DNA of 52,265 nucleotides from Ichthyophthirius multifiliis. Taxonomy: Eukaryota; Ciliophora; Oligohymenophorea; Hymenostomatida. Positions 1 to 12,515 of the stretch are shown piece after piece; the stretch's first letter is position 1; each line of letters opens with the position of its first letter. The notes under the pieces were generated by a model. It saw nothing but the letters and a program-made list of their open reading frames with translations, searched no databases and had not been told where the DNA came from. The DNA is taken from assembly GCF_000220395.1 (NCBI RefSeq), contig NW_004086044.1, positions 1 to 52,265 of the forward strand. The letters run 5' to 3'. Position numbers and translations under genes: made by a program.

Positions 1-246
1 ATTATACGAAGTTATACTAGGTCTTTATAGTAAAATATATATATATATATATATAAAATAATTATATATATATATATATATTTTTTAAATAAAATTAGAA
101 TTAGCTTAATATTAATTCATGCATCTCTATTTTAATAAGATGGTTTTAAAGATCATAGTTATTATTAATAATAAGCCAATCATATAAATATGAAGAAAAA
201 GGACGAAGAAAATATTACTTTAGATTCTAATTAAGAAGTTTTATGA
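1..246 (+). CDS. 3' end of a gene cut by the left window edge
   Basis: Unrecognised. With TAA/TAG as Gln, an open frame runs from about position 99 to a TGA at 244-246 and ends in a charged tail (KKKDEENITLDSNQEVL). A plausible intron at 30-98 has a GT donor, a TA-repeat body and an ATTAG acceptor; it would join this frame to an open stretch at 1-29. No domain is visible in so short a piece. The change from spacer-like TA repeat to mixed codons suggests real coding sequence, but only the C-terminus is present. It could also be chance open frame, which is common when only TGA stops. Confidence 0.4.
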
Positions 247-376
247 AAATATAATTAAAGAAACAACATATAATAATTATTTTTTTAAAATATAATTATT
301 TTATACATTTATTTTATTTTTTAATTATAAAGTATAAATTTATATTATATATTATATAAATAATTTATAAAAAACA

Positions 377-3300
377 ATGTTCAGAAAGATAATAACAAAC
401 AGTATTTTTTAATCATAAATTTGTAAATTAATATATCAATTTTAATATTCTTAATCTATTCAAAGTCCCTTAAATGATTTAATAATTACTCTTAAATAAG
501 TTAAATCAATAGAAGATATATTATATTTATATACTAAAAATGAGTCCTTGTTATATCCAAATGACATATATTACGTCTTACAGTAGTTAATACCAAAATT
601 AAATCAATAATACACAGAATAATCTGACTTAACAAAATATAAATCTTAATTTTAAAAATTGTTAAATGAAATCGAAAAAAATATAGATAATATGAAAACA
701 AATACTCTGATAGAAGTATTAACATTTTTTAGATAAGTTATATAATGCGGTCTATATGGATAAATTTAATAAGAAAAAGGTAAGAAATAGTTATTAAAAA
801 TCAGTCTAAAACTTTAATCTGTTAAGAATTTTGAAAGTATAAATGCAAGGTAGGCAAGCTAAATTTTTTTAGATTTAGCCGTTGTTTATTTACCAAATGA
901 TCCTTGGTTTCATTTATTAGAAAATCTTTTTGATAAATAAAAGGAATATTTTACTCATTAAACTATTTTTAATATACTAAAAGGATGTTCGATATATTAA
1001 TAAAATCAAAAATATAAAAATCTTTTGTTAAAAATTATTGATGTTTTGATTGATAATTTTCATTAGTTTGATTTTGAAATACTTTGTGTGGTTTTTAAAT
1101 TATTAAGTGTTCTTTAATTATCGGTTTATGTTGAAAATAAAGTTTAAGAATATAAAATTAATTGTTTATTAGAAAATATTGTTGTGTTTTTATTTACTAA
1201 TAATTAGAATATTGATATTTTTTGTTGTATTAATATAATTGAAGGTTTATAAAAGTACAATTTTTTTTTTTTTTTTTTTTTTATTATTATTTTAATTAGT
1301 CTTTCTTAGTTTTCGAATAGTTTTCTTTATAGATTTTGTTATTAATATTTTTTTCAAAATTCTTTTAATGTTACTAATAGTTTTGTTTAAAATCTTAAAT
1401 TTTTAGTAGATCAAAATTAATACTAAAAAGAAAATTTGTTTAAAAATTTAACTATTTATTAAGCATATAATGGGTATTTTTTATTTGTTATTTTTTTGAT
1501 ATTATTATTTTTATTAAAAGTATAAAATAATAGTTGAGTAATTAAAATTAAAAAATATTGAGAATATCTTAAATTTTGAGTGTGTTTAAACTTTTTTAAC
1601 CTAATTATTAAATAATTTAAAACTTAATTAATATTCTAATATAAAATTAAGAAAAATATTAATTTAGTGAAGGTCTCTTTATAGATATTTTAATGAAACT
1701 TAAAAGTATAAATTTTTAAAATTACGAACTTATAAATGCATATATAAATTTATACAAGAATTAATTTAGTTTAGGAAATGATTATAGAATAACTTAAAGA
1801 ATTTTTATTTTAAGTTAATTATCAGATCAATAAAATAATCATCCACTTTTAAATAAACTCATTGAAAAAATAAAAGAAAATATATAAAATTAAAATTAGG
1901 AAGAATATAGAGTTTTCCTAAAATATTTTAGTAAAAAAAAATTTAAAATTAAATAAATATAATATATTTTTTGTTTTGTTTTCTTTCTAATAATAAGTTA
2001 AGAATTTTAAAGAGGAGAAAAACAATAATGTATTTAAAAAAATAAGATTAATAATAATTAATAAATTTGAGGATTTATATTATGAACTATATGTTAAAAA
2101 TAAATGCTAAATAATTTTTAACTTAACGTATCTTGAAGAATTTTAATAAAATTAAAAAATTTCTGAAGTGAGTAAATTATTTAGCAAATCAAAAGATTTT
2201 TAAACCAATTTTTTAAATTTTATTTATTTGAAAAAGAAAAAATATTACTAAATTAAATATATTAATTAAATATTTTAAAAAGTCTAAATTTTTATAAATT
2301 GATTAATTGTAAATTTTTATTAAATGTTTAATTTAAACGCCTAAAGAGCCTTTTTTTGAAATAAATGATGATTTAAATTAACTTTTTGGAAAAATTATTG
2401 AAAAAATATTTTAAGAATAAAATAAAAGTTTAAATTTTGAATTCTTCTTTTAACTTTTTTTACTTTCTTAGAAATTTTAGAATGACTTTTTGTAAAACTA
2501 ACTACTAAAAATACTAGAAAAATATAATATTGATTTATAAAACAATCTTTTTTGGTTTTTTTAATCTTTAAATTATGATAAAATAAAAGTTTTTATAAAA
2601 ACAGAATGAAATAAATAAAATTTTGTTATTATTTATTCAAAAAATAGATTTTTTTTAACTTCAAGATTGTATTTAATGTAAAGATTTTTATAAAATATAA
2701 CCAAATAATATTCTGATTTTAGATTTTTTATATAAAAATAAAATTGAAAAGTAAAAATGTTTATTTTTTTTAGAAAAAATACTCCAATAAATTGAAAATG
2801 AGGAAGTTTTTTAATTAAATATTTTATAAAATAAAGAAAATTTATTAATTTAAATTAGTTTAACGTATATATATGAAGATTTATAAGAAGAAGAGAAAAT
2901 AAAAAACGAAAAAAATATAGAAAAAATAATTAAAAGAAAAGAAAAAATAGAAGACTTATTAATTTAAATGGATTTTTTAAGAAAAAATGTGTGTAATTTT
3001 TCATAGAAAAAACAATTGAAAAATTTGTTAAGAATTATAAATGAAGCTTTTTTAGAAAAAATTAGGGGCCAAAATAATTTAAAAAATTAAATTTTAATTG
3101 AATATTTTTAAATTTATTGTTTTTATTCAAAAATTTATTAAAATTTAGAAATTTAAGAATATTTTGAAAGTTTTTTAATTCGGAATTTCAATTTGTTTAA
3201 CTTTTTAAATTTCTCGTAAATTTTGTAGGTTTATTAATTATAAAAATAATAAAAAAAAGAAAAAGTTTTAGATATTTTTGTTCAAAAAATTGAAAATAAT

Positions 3301-3975
3301 TTAGAAAAATTTCAATTTTCGTTTGATTTTTTGATTTTCAGTTTAGCAAAATTGCCTTTTTAAGAAAAATATTAGAATCTTAGTTTAAATTTAATTGAAA
3401 AATTTTATTTTTAAAATAAAAAAAATCCTATTTTAGTTTGCTCATCAATGATTGCTTTAAATTTAGATATAAAAAAAAGTGATATTTTTAATAAAATATA
3501 CAAGGATTTTTTAGATAATGTTTTTTCGAAATAAATAAATGAATATTCTTTAAATAAAGTGATTGTTTGTTTAATATCATATGGTCTTTTATTTAAAAAA
3601 GAAGAATATTTACATTAAAATTTAATTTTTTGGTAAAATTTGGCTTAAAAGTTGATTTTTGCTAAAAATAAATAAATTTCTTATAATGAAATATGCTAAT
3701 TTTTGTAAGAAAAAAATATAAATTTTATCTAAAATTTTGTTTTGGAGAATTATTTTATAGAATGTAATTTTATTTTGAATGATTTAAAAAAAGTTCTAAT
3801 CATAAAGTTTGATTTTAGTAATGATTATGATGATTTCGATTGTTTGATTTAAATGATTAATTATAAATTATTAGTTTTTATTTCCTAAAATATAAAAAGT
3901 AGTTAAATATATTAATTTTAAGTATAATTAATTAATGATTTTGAACATTTATAAAAAGTATTAAATAATTAATGA
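377..3975 (+). CDS. Large helical protein, probably mitochondrial (FASTK-like repeats suspected)
   Basis: The model has five exons: 377-1254, 1300-1473, 1521-1930, 1998-2281 and 2347-3975. They total 3375 nt, a multiple of three, giving 1124 residues and ending at the TGA at 3973. The N-terminus (MFRKIITNSIFQSQICKLIYQ) is basic, hydroxylated and free of acids, as in mitochondrial presequences. The rest is a long run of leucine-rich helices interrupted by Lys/Glu segments, for example LLKIIDVLIDNFHQFDFEIL near residue 230. This resembles FAST-kinase or other helical-repeat organelle RNA-binding proteins, but I see no RAP domain at the C-terminus. The first intron carries a 22-T run. The fourth intron begins GTCTAA, an unusual donor. 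The gene converges on the acyltransferase gene, with only 107 nt between the stops. Function is inferred from the overall shape only; the gene itself is well supported. Confidence 0.8.
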
Positions 3976-4082
3976 TGATATTAATTAATTATAAAAAAAA
4001 TCAAATAAAAATTATGTATTAAAAATTTATTCATATATACATATAGTGTATATATATATAATTGTTTTTTTTAATTTTTTAT

Positions 4083-6302
4083 TCAAATTTATTGATCTTT
4101 TTATATTAATTTTTATTATATTGGTTCATCTTATTCTTTTTAAATAACCTCTTATTTTTTCATCACAATGAAATTCTTTTCTAAATTAATAAAAGGAATC
4201 TCAAATATCATAGATATAGCAGTTGCTACAAATATACAAATTATCAAATCAGAAATATAACTATAAAAAAGATATTAGTTATTAAAATATCTTGTTTATT
4301 TTTGATTATAAAGAGATCTTTGAATAATAAAATAATGACATAAATATAAACAGAAGCTAATTCTGGCTAAAGGGACCCAAAATTTTGCACCTAAAACTTT
4401 ATTAAAAATATCATTAACACCATAAGTACAAGGAAAAGTAAATAAAGCAAATCCAAGTGAAAATCCTACTTTTGCTAAGGACAAAAATAAAGCATGTTCG
4501 ATTTTAGTCCAATTGTTAGAGTCTTTTTATAAAGGAACAATACACCAGATAATATAATTAGAAAGGAAAAGTCCCAAGCCATAAAATAAAAATTAAATAA
4601 ATAAACTTTTTTTAACTTTAGAAATAAAATTAACCATAAATGCATTATCTATTTTTATTTATATAAATATATTTAAATATAATATTTTTATACTTTATTT
4701 GTATTCTGTGTATAAAACTCCAAATAACATTCCAATTAAAAAGGGACTATACCTTACATAAGGCTTAAAATAGAAATCAATCATTAATTCAAGATTTTTA
4801 CTATTATCAAATGTTGGCGATAGTACTTGATCTTGGTAATTTTTAGAATAAGCTAAGTAATAACTTAAAGATATAGTGCCACCTAAAAGTAAAAAGACTA
4901 ACAAAGAACCTATTTTTGGCTATTTAAAATATATCCAAAGAATTAAAGGAGTTATTAAGTAAAATTAAAAGTCATTTGATAAATACCATCCCCAACGAAA
5001 ACAATATTATGAGTAACTTTTAACTAATAAGTTGTCTAAAAGAAGAACATTTTTCCAAGCATTATCCTTACACACATCTAATTAACCTAATAACATGTAC
5101 CATAATGGTCCATTTCCTGTGTGTTTCAAAACTTACCAAAAAATAAGTAATGCAATCATATAAGCAGGCCAAATTCTAATAAATCTATGAGCCCATATAT
5201 TTAGAATATGATAAAACTAGAAAAATATTTAAATATGAATTTTTATTTATTAAAAATAATTACTTTAATAGTTTTAATTTAATAATATTTAGTCAAAATT
5301 ATATGAGTAGCTAATAATGCTGATAAATAAAAAAATATATCAACAGTGAACAATCCACTTTCAGCAATCGTTATAATTCCAACTTTTGAAAATTAATTTA
5401 ATATATCATAGCTATTTTTATTCGAATTAATTCTTATACTATATTCATGTCCTAAAACTACCCAGAAAATACTCAAAACTCTTACCCCATTTATATACGC
5501 GAACGAATTATCAGAATCTGTTGAAACTTTAAATAATTTCTTTAAATTATGTTCTATTGAAAAACATTCTAAAAATATATCGAAATTTGAGTTAGGTTTT
5601 GTAAAATCTTAAGTAGATGTTTCTGAAATGTGTTAATTTAATGATTAATTTTATTAAAATTAATGAATAGAAATTGATTGCTAGTTTTAGGTATAATTAG
5701 TTTAAATGAATTTTTTTTCCTATTTTTTTATATATATTTTAATATATTATTATTATTAATTTTAATACTCTTTTTTCTTGTATTATATGAAGATAAAAAG
5801 ATGAAAAACAAGCCAAAAAAATAAACAAAGAAATAAAAATTAATACTAAAATAGAAGCGTAATCATAGTCTGGCAAATCATTATAAGAATCATAAAAATT
5901 CAAGTTTTAAACATGAACATCTTATTATAGATTTAGTTTTTATAATAAAATACTTATCATATCATATATTTATTATTTATTTTCTCTCAATATATTAGAC
6001 GTGCAATTGTTTGGGACACAAATTACTATTGGTTATTAATATAATTATTTATTATATAAATTTAAATCAAAGTAAGCAGTAATGAAGTTTGCATTAGTTT
6101 TGTCTTAGCATAAAATCTAATCTCCTAAATGAAACGGAATAATTGAGCTACTTTATCTGAATGCAGAATACAATTTTGATGTTTCGTCAAATCTGCTATT
6201 AATAAATACATTCTCTAAGGTAGATTTACATTCTTCAAAAGACTAGGCTTTTAAAATAGCTAATTAAATTGCTAAGAATAATATTATGGTAATAGTTTTC
6301 AT
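4083..6302 (-). CDS. NRF-6-like membrane acyltransferase (acyltransferase-3 family)
   Basis: Four exons on the minus strand: 6302-5769, 5680-5264, 5216-4694 and 4648-4083. They sum to 2040 nt, giving 679 residues. The N-terminus is a signal peptide (MKTITIILFLAIQLAILKAQ). It is followed by an extracellular Cys-containing domain with CVPNNCTS, the hallmark of the nose-resistant-to-fluoxetine (NRF) domain, and then a membrane helix. After that comes a many-pass acyltransferase-3 region: NGVRVLSIFWVVLGHEY (the conserved His of the family), FIRIWPAYMIALL, and near the C-terminus PLARISFCLYLCHYFII. Members move acyl groups onto lipids or glycans across membranes; C. elegans NRF-6 acts in lipid uptake. 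The substrate here is unknown. Introns are 88, 47 and 45 nt. The ATG at 6302 directly precedes the signal peptide, which supports this start. Confidence 0.85.
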
Positions 6303-7111
6303 TTTTATAAAAAAAAATTTCTATTTTTTTCTATTTTATAATATATTTTATTATTTTTATATATATTTATTTTGAATTTCTTTATATTTAATTTATATAT
6401 ATTTAAATTATTTTGTTATATTTGATAGTTTTACATATATAAAAATAGCATTAATAAAAAAATTCTATTTTTCCTTTAAATTTAATTTATTATATTATAT
6501 AATTTGTTAATTAAATTAAGTATATATTTAATTTTTGAAAAAAAAATATTTAAAATCTAATTTATACTGTAATCATATAATAATATTATCATTATTGTTA
6601 ATATATATACAATAAAATATGTTATAACATATAAAATATAAGCAAAAAAAGGATATAAAAATAAATAAGTATATATATTAAGATAAAATACATAAAATAC
6701 ATTAAAATAAATAATTAAAAATATAAATTTAATTAAATTAAATTAAATTAAATTAAAAAAAAATAATTAATTTTACTAAATTAAATAATTAATTTATGAT
6801 GTGTATAATATTATATTTTATGATATTCAATAATATATTATTTAATTTTTTAATTAATAATTTATTTAATTTTATAACTAATAATAATAATAAAAAAAAA
6901 AAAAAAATTAAAATTTTAAAGCTAATAAAATTTTACAATGAAAAAAAAAAAAAAAAAATAATAAAAATATATTCAAATTATAAAAAAAAGAGATAAAATT
7001 AATAAATATAAATTTCTTATTAAATAATTTTTATTTTTTTATAAAAATATAATTTTCAAAATTTGAAATTATAAATAAATTTCATTTATAAAAATAAATT
7101 ATTAATAATAT
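6303..7111. other. AT-rich intergenic spacer between divergent genes
   Basis: No supported gene. The stretch separates the acyltransferase gene (leftwards) from the pocket-protein gene (rightwards), so it should hold both promoters. It contains a tandem AATTA repeat at about 6728-6757 and A-runs near 6895 and 6945. The open frame at 6796-6996 encodes only Asn/Lys/Ile-rich low complexity and is not called. Confidence 0.6.
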
Positions 7112-7166
7112 ATTAATGTTAAACATTAATCCGCGCATATTTAATTTAAATCCATATTAAATGCGG
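7112..7166. promoter_or_regulatory. Palindromic, GC-containing element upstream of the pocket-protein gene
   Basis: A perfect inverted repeat (ATTAATGT, TAA spacer, ACATTAAT) at 7112-7130 is followed at once by CCGCGCAT and then, about 20 nt later, by ATGCGG, an imperfect reverse complement of the same motif. CG dinucleotides are very rare in this spacer, so two within 35 bp stand out. The element lies 136-190 nt before the ATG of the retinoblastoma-like gene. It could be a transcription-factor site (E2F sites are also CGC-centred) or an RNA hairpin in the leader. The structure is seen directly; the role is inference. Confidence 0.4.
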
Positions 7167-7301
7167 TTTTGATAAGTTTCTTATATATAATAAATAAAAA
7201 TAATTAATTTAAGCTAAATAACAAAAAATATATAATAATTATATAGAAACATTAAAAAAATAACACAATTAATAAAAAAAAAATATTATAAAAAAACAAC
7301 T

Positions 7302-8657
7302 ATGGAAGAAATTATAAATAATTTAAAAGAAGAATTAAATATTGACGAAGAAATAATAAAAACGGCTAAAAGTTATATTAGTGAATACATGTAAAAAACA
7401 AACTAAACTGAACTTCCTTCTAAAAATACTTTAGAATACATTTTATCTGCCATTTATATATCTTCTTGTGAATAAAAATGTATTAAAATAAACGATATAA
7501 TAAAAAGATTATCACCATAAAATACTTTGGATGATTTCTTTGAAATATTATCAGAATTTTCATCAAAAATATCATGGTAAATATAAAAAAACATATCGAA
7601 ATATCTTGAGAACTATTTAATGAATTATCGTTTATATAAAAAGTTAAAAAATGTAACAAAATTTTATTTATAAGAGAATAATGAAGATAAGATACTAAAA
7701 AAAATCTGGAGTTTATATTTATATGGTAAATAAGTTTTCTAAATAAACGAAAATATTGAAAAAAGCATTTATTTTTTGCATTTTATTTGTACGAAAATAA
7801 TTTTAGAAAAAATAAACGAAAAAGAAGAGTAAAATTTAAAGGAAAATAAAGATGAAAATTTGAATTAAAAAAATGAAGAAATTCTAAAAGGAAAAAACGA
7901 GGAAAATTTAAAGGAAAAAATTAATGAAATTTTGAGTAATAATAAATTGGAAAAAGAAAACATTTTATTTTTTGAGTCTTTTTTTTCAAATTAAAATTTG
8001 CAATTTTATTAACTTCTTTCTTGATTCTTCAGAACAAAATTTCGAGTATTTTTTTAATTCTAATAATACATTTTATTCAAGTGTGTAAGAAATGCTTTTT
8101 TTTAATAGGTATTAGTCGAATTCTATTAATAAAACGCCTTCACTTTTATCTAAAAAGGAAGGGTAACCACCTGATGTTATTTAAGATTTCCTTTAATTTA
8201 AAAATTAGGCTGGTTAATGCACTTAAAATGAAGACAATAATAATAAAAGAGTATAAAAAGTACTAAATTTTGATGATGAAATAACTTTTAGTGCAAAAAA
8301 TAATGACGAAAATGCATAAAAAGATTAATCAATTTCTTTAAATAATAATAATAATGTTTTTAATAAATAGTTCAAATCTGTAAATTTCAAAATACCGCCT
8401 TAAACACCAATATCTACTTCTTTAGAAAATTATAATTGGTTAAATCTCCATTGTAAAGAATAAAAATGGGAAAGAATAGATTTTTATTTAGAAAAAAATA
8501 ATGAAAATATAGAAATCGAAATAAAGGAAATAATTAAATGCGTTTTGGAAGAAAAAGTGAAATTAAATGAGGAAAACAATTAATAATTAATTAAAAAAAT
8601 AATAAATTTTTACAAAAATGTTTTAGAAAATATGATAAGGTTAAATTAAATAAAATA

Positions 8658-8713
<56 letters not shown>

Positions 8714-9020
8714 CATGTTAATACAATTTTTTATTTATATAATGTTTATATATGTATTTATATATAATTTTTTTTTAATTATAATATAGTTAAGAAGAAA
8801 GTAGAATTAATTGCTAAAATTAACTTATTTAAATAATAAATAATAAAACATTTCTTTTCTCACTTTTAGCAATGTGTTTATAAACTTTTTTATATGTTTA
8901 ATAAATAAAAGAAATATCACTTAGTTTTATTATTAATACTTGTAACATAAAAAGTCTAGATTTTTGGAGAGTTATATCTAATTTTGCTAAATTTGATAGG
9001 TTTAATTATAAAAAAATAAA

Positions 9021-9065
<45 letters not shown>

Positions 9066-9972
9066 TTAATATTTGTTTTTTAATTTTATAATTTAGACAT
9101 ATTCCAGAAAGTATAAAATAACATCTTTTTAATTAAGAAAGGAAAATTCTATTGTATTTTATTTGGGATGATAAAATAAATTCTATTTATATTGCCTTAA
9201 AAAATTATGCTGATGAAAAACATACTTAATTATAATAATAATCTTATTTAAATGTAATCTGTAAAAGACTGTTTTATCATACTGCTTTAAGAATATTCGA
9301 AATAACATAAAAATTGGAATTAGAAGAAAATGTTCGAGAGAAATTATGGGAAGCTATGAAAAATATTTTTACTGAAAATAATGATATATTATAAGCTAGA
9401 TGCATTGATTAAATAATTTTATGTTGTATTTATGCTTTACATGCTGCTAATAAGAGTCTTTTTAAATAATAAATAAATTTTAAAATCATGATTAACTAAT
9501 GTGTTGAATTGCCTATGTTTGAAATTAATAAAGTAAAAATACTCATTTTATTAATGCTAATGGTGTTTTCGAAAATATTAATATTATTACATTTTATAAT
9601 AATATATTTTTGTCGAAAATGTTTAATTATTTTAAGAACTCAGCTTTCGTATTATAAACTCCTAAAAACTTTATAAGTAAAAATATTCTTTAGTAATAGT
9701 TTATGGATTCTATCCCAGTTAATTTTTTTGCTTATACACCTATCGTTAAAAACTATATTAATACTCCGAAATCTTTTAATAAAAATACAGATAAATAATA
9801 CCTAGAGAGTCCGAAATTTGGAGGTAGTTGTGTAAAAAAATTAAAAAATAGTTAAATATAATCCTCTGGAAAATAATAAATTGATGCCAATAATAGTGTT
9901 TAACCTTTTAATTTGTTTGAATTGTAAAAATAAGATAGTATATATGGATTAAATAGTAAATAGTAATAATGA
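7302..9972 (+). CDS. Retinoblastoma-like pocket protein
   Basis: Exons 7302-8639, 8790-8999 and 9097-9972, about 807 residues. The N-terminal domain contains WSLYLYGKQVFQINENIEKS, matching the cyclin-like RB N domain. Pocket A begins at PISTSLENYNWLNLH and continues in exon 2 (NKTFLFSLLAMCLQTF; LDFWRVISNFAKFDR). Pocket B has ALRIFEITQKL, RCIDQIILCCIYALH and ITFYNNIFLSKMFNYF. The last aligns with the human segment that supplies the Tyr-Asn of the LxCxE cleft, so the cleft looks retained. Family role: represses E2F/DP-driven transcription and controls G1/S. Two single-base frame slips are needed, at the T8 run 7979-7986 (one base too many) and the A5 run 9535-9539 (one too few). They cancel in total length, and conserved sequence lies on both sides, so sequencing error is likelier than decay. 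The 150-nt first intron contains a long TA repeat. Confidence 0.85.
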
Positions 9973-11039
9973 ATTTTATTAGATGTTTTTATAACTTATT
10001 TTATATAAAAATTTAAGTTAATATATTGTAAATTCTTTTTAGATATATTCAAATTATTATTGTAATAAAATATATATAATTTCATTTTTTTTTTTGTTAA
10101 ATTAAAAATAGAAAATTTTCAAAATATACAAACATTAAAAAAATATTGTTTTATAAATAAAATAATTATTAAAAGATATTATAATATTATAATTTATGTA
10201 TTTTTTTTATTTGTGAATATTAAAAATTTATTTTAAATTATTTATGATAGAAATATTTTATTTAAAAAAAATAAAATATTAATAATTTTCTGATTAAGTA
10301 TTATTAAAAAAATATATATATGTAATTATGAGAAAGATATAAATTAATTGTTTTCAAATTATATATAAATATAAAAAATTTTTAATTAAAATAAATTAAA
10401 TAATTTATATTAATATTTATTTATTTATTATATAATATTTCATTATTTAATAATTTTTCTTTTTTAATTTTTATAAATCTTAAGCATTAATCTTTATAAT
10501 TAATAATTATATACTTATTTTTAAAACTTATTGATTAAATATTTATTTAGCCTATTAAAGCTTAATAAATATCTTTTAACATTTAATTAATTAAATCTAT
10601 AAGATTATTGAATTTAAAGCTTTAAATAAATATAATAAAATTCATATTAGACAAATATTTAAATTTGATGAAATTTTTATTTTATTTATATATATAATAT
10701 TTCCTATAAATTAATTTATTTAAGATTAAATATAAAAAATATTAATTATTTTATATTAATAATACTTTAAAAATAAAAAGTATTAAAAGATAATTATATT
10801 TAATAAAATTAATTTAGTTATTTTATAATAATATTTTTATATTTTATTTTATTTAAACATTATCAATTTTATAATAGTATTTTTAATACAATTACTATGT
10901 TTTATTAATGATATTATCTTTTAACCTTTATTGAATAAAAATATTTTCTTTGAATTTTAAAATTTATATTTTATTTAACTTTTTTTTTTAAAAGACAAAA
11001 TTAAAGGGCTAAAAATATTAATTAACATTTAATCTATTT
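9973..11039. other. AT-rich spacer, no gene seen
   Basis: Almost pure A/T with short homopolymers. No frame shows sustained codon diversity, and no repeat longer than a few units stands out. It separates the pocket-protein stop from the candidate membrane-protein region. Confidence 0.6.
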
Positions 11040-12515
11040 AATTTCCCGAAGTATTCTTAAAAAATTAATATCATTAAAATACCTTATATAATTTTAAAAA
11101 TTATGAATGTTAATCTTTAAAAAAAAATTGGCTAAATTTTTTGATTTTTTACTTTATTTATCTTACATTATTATCGAATTATATAATATTATATATATAT
11201 ATATATTTTAATTTTATTTATTATTTTAGTAATATTTTTTTTTTAAATTAATACATATGTATATATATATATCTATATTTTTTTTTTGTAAAAGAAATTA
11301 TTTTCTTGCACTCTTTTTGTTATATATTTATTTAATATCTAATTGTATTTAAATTTCCTCCTATTATTTCCCGAATTCTAATTGTCTTCTTTTAATTAAG
11401 CTTCTTTCTTTTTTAAATTATTTCCTTAAAACTAAATAATTTATTTACAAATATATTTATAAAATTTTCTAAAATAAAAAAATATTTATTAATCATATTA
11501 AAATTTTGTCAACCTTTATAAATATATCAAAAATTTATCTAAAGCCGAAAATTTATTTTCAAAATTTGTGACTTATTCTTTAAAATATCAAAAAATATTT
11601 GCTTTTACTAATTCCTTAACTTAAATCAACTAACCTAAATTGCTTTTCCAAAATATATTTTTCATTTTCATAGTTATTTATTTTCTTGTATTTTATGATA
11701 ATGGATATTATTTTCAATATGATTTATAAAATCCTAAGTTTTTAATATTTTATCAGAAAATTATATTTATTTAAGTTGTTCGTTTATTATTTCTACATTA
11801 TTATTGTTTTTTTTGCTTTTTTGTTTATTTTTACAGGATCTGAATCTGATATATATTTTTTAAAAAATATGGCTTTTAATATATATTTCTTATTAAGAAG
11901 TATCTAAATAATAAAAATCTTTTAATTAATTATTTTAAGAAAATATCGTTATGTTTTTTTGCCTATTATAAATTATTAATATCTCTAACAAAAAAACGTC
12001 TATTTTGAATTTATTTGAACTTACTAGTATTTTTTACTGTTTTTTTATATATATTAGTATATATATTTGCTAAAATATTTACTTAGTTTATTGTAGAATA
12101 ATATAATGAGTATTATTTTTAGGATGGTATAAACTAAATACAACATTAAAGGTTTTATAATTTATAATAGATATATTGGGGCTGTTAGTACTTTTTTCAA
12201 TATCTATTATTTTTTTGGTTTACTTTACTATAATATTAAATCATTAAAAATATAATAACACTAAAATAAAAATTAACATATTTATCGCTTTTTCAAAATA
12301 AAAACTTATTTGTGTTTAATATTTATCCTAGAATATAATTATTTGCTTAATATTTATATTATATTAATCTATAATTTTTTATTTAATAAATTTTTTCATT
12401 ATTACTTTTTTTAAAGAATATTTTTTTTTGACTTTATGTCATTCTTTATATAAATTATAAATATAACAAAAAATGTTTTAATTATTGTTTATTTTTTTAA
12501 TATATATATTTGATT
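11040..12515 (+). CDS. Probable polytopic membrane protein, gene model uncertain
   Basis: The plus strand becomes T-rich with G and C reappearing, as expected for membrane-protein exons. One frame is open from about 11120 to 11848. It mixes hydrophilic stretches (LYKYIKNLSKAENLFSKFV; TNSLTQINQPKLLFQN) with helices (IFFIFIVIYFLVFYDNGYYF). Beyond a TTTACAG acceptor-like site at about 11836, two other frames stay open: one has SESDIYFLKNMAFNIYFLLR, the other QEVSKQQKSFNQLFQEN. A later frame (RYIGAVSTFFNIYYFFGLLY) ends at a TGA near 12510. I could not choose exon joins or a start codon. An ion channel or receptor-like protein is possible, but no diagnostic motif is present. It could also be a decayed gene; minus-strand frames are partly open too. 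Confidence 0.35.

Noticed and set aside
6796-6996. 66-residue plus-strand ORF
   Set aside because: Only Asn, Lys, Ile and Phe from A/T homopolymers; spacer low complexity with no codon diversity.
8658-8712. TA repeats as functional elements
   Set aside because: Long TA tracts occur in introns and spacers throughout the window and are what this base composition produces; no special role is supported.
9535-9539. Programmed ribosomal frameshift in the pocket-protein gene
   Set aside because: No slippery heptamer or shift-prone stop context. The same kind of slip occurs at homopolymers in unrelated genes, so sequencing error is likelier.
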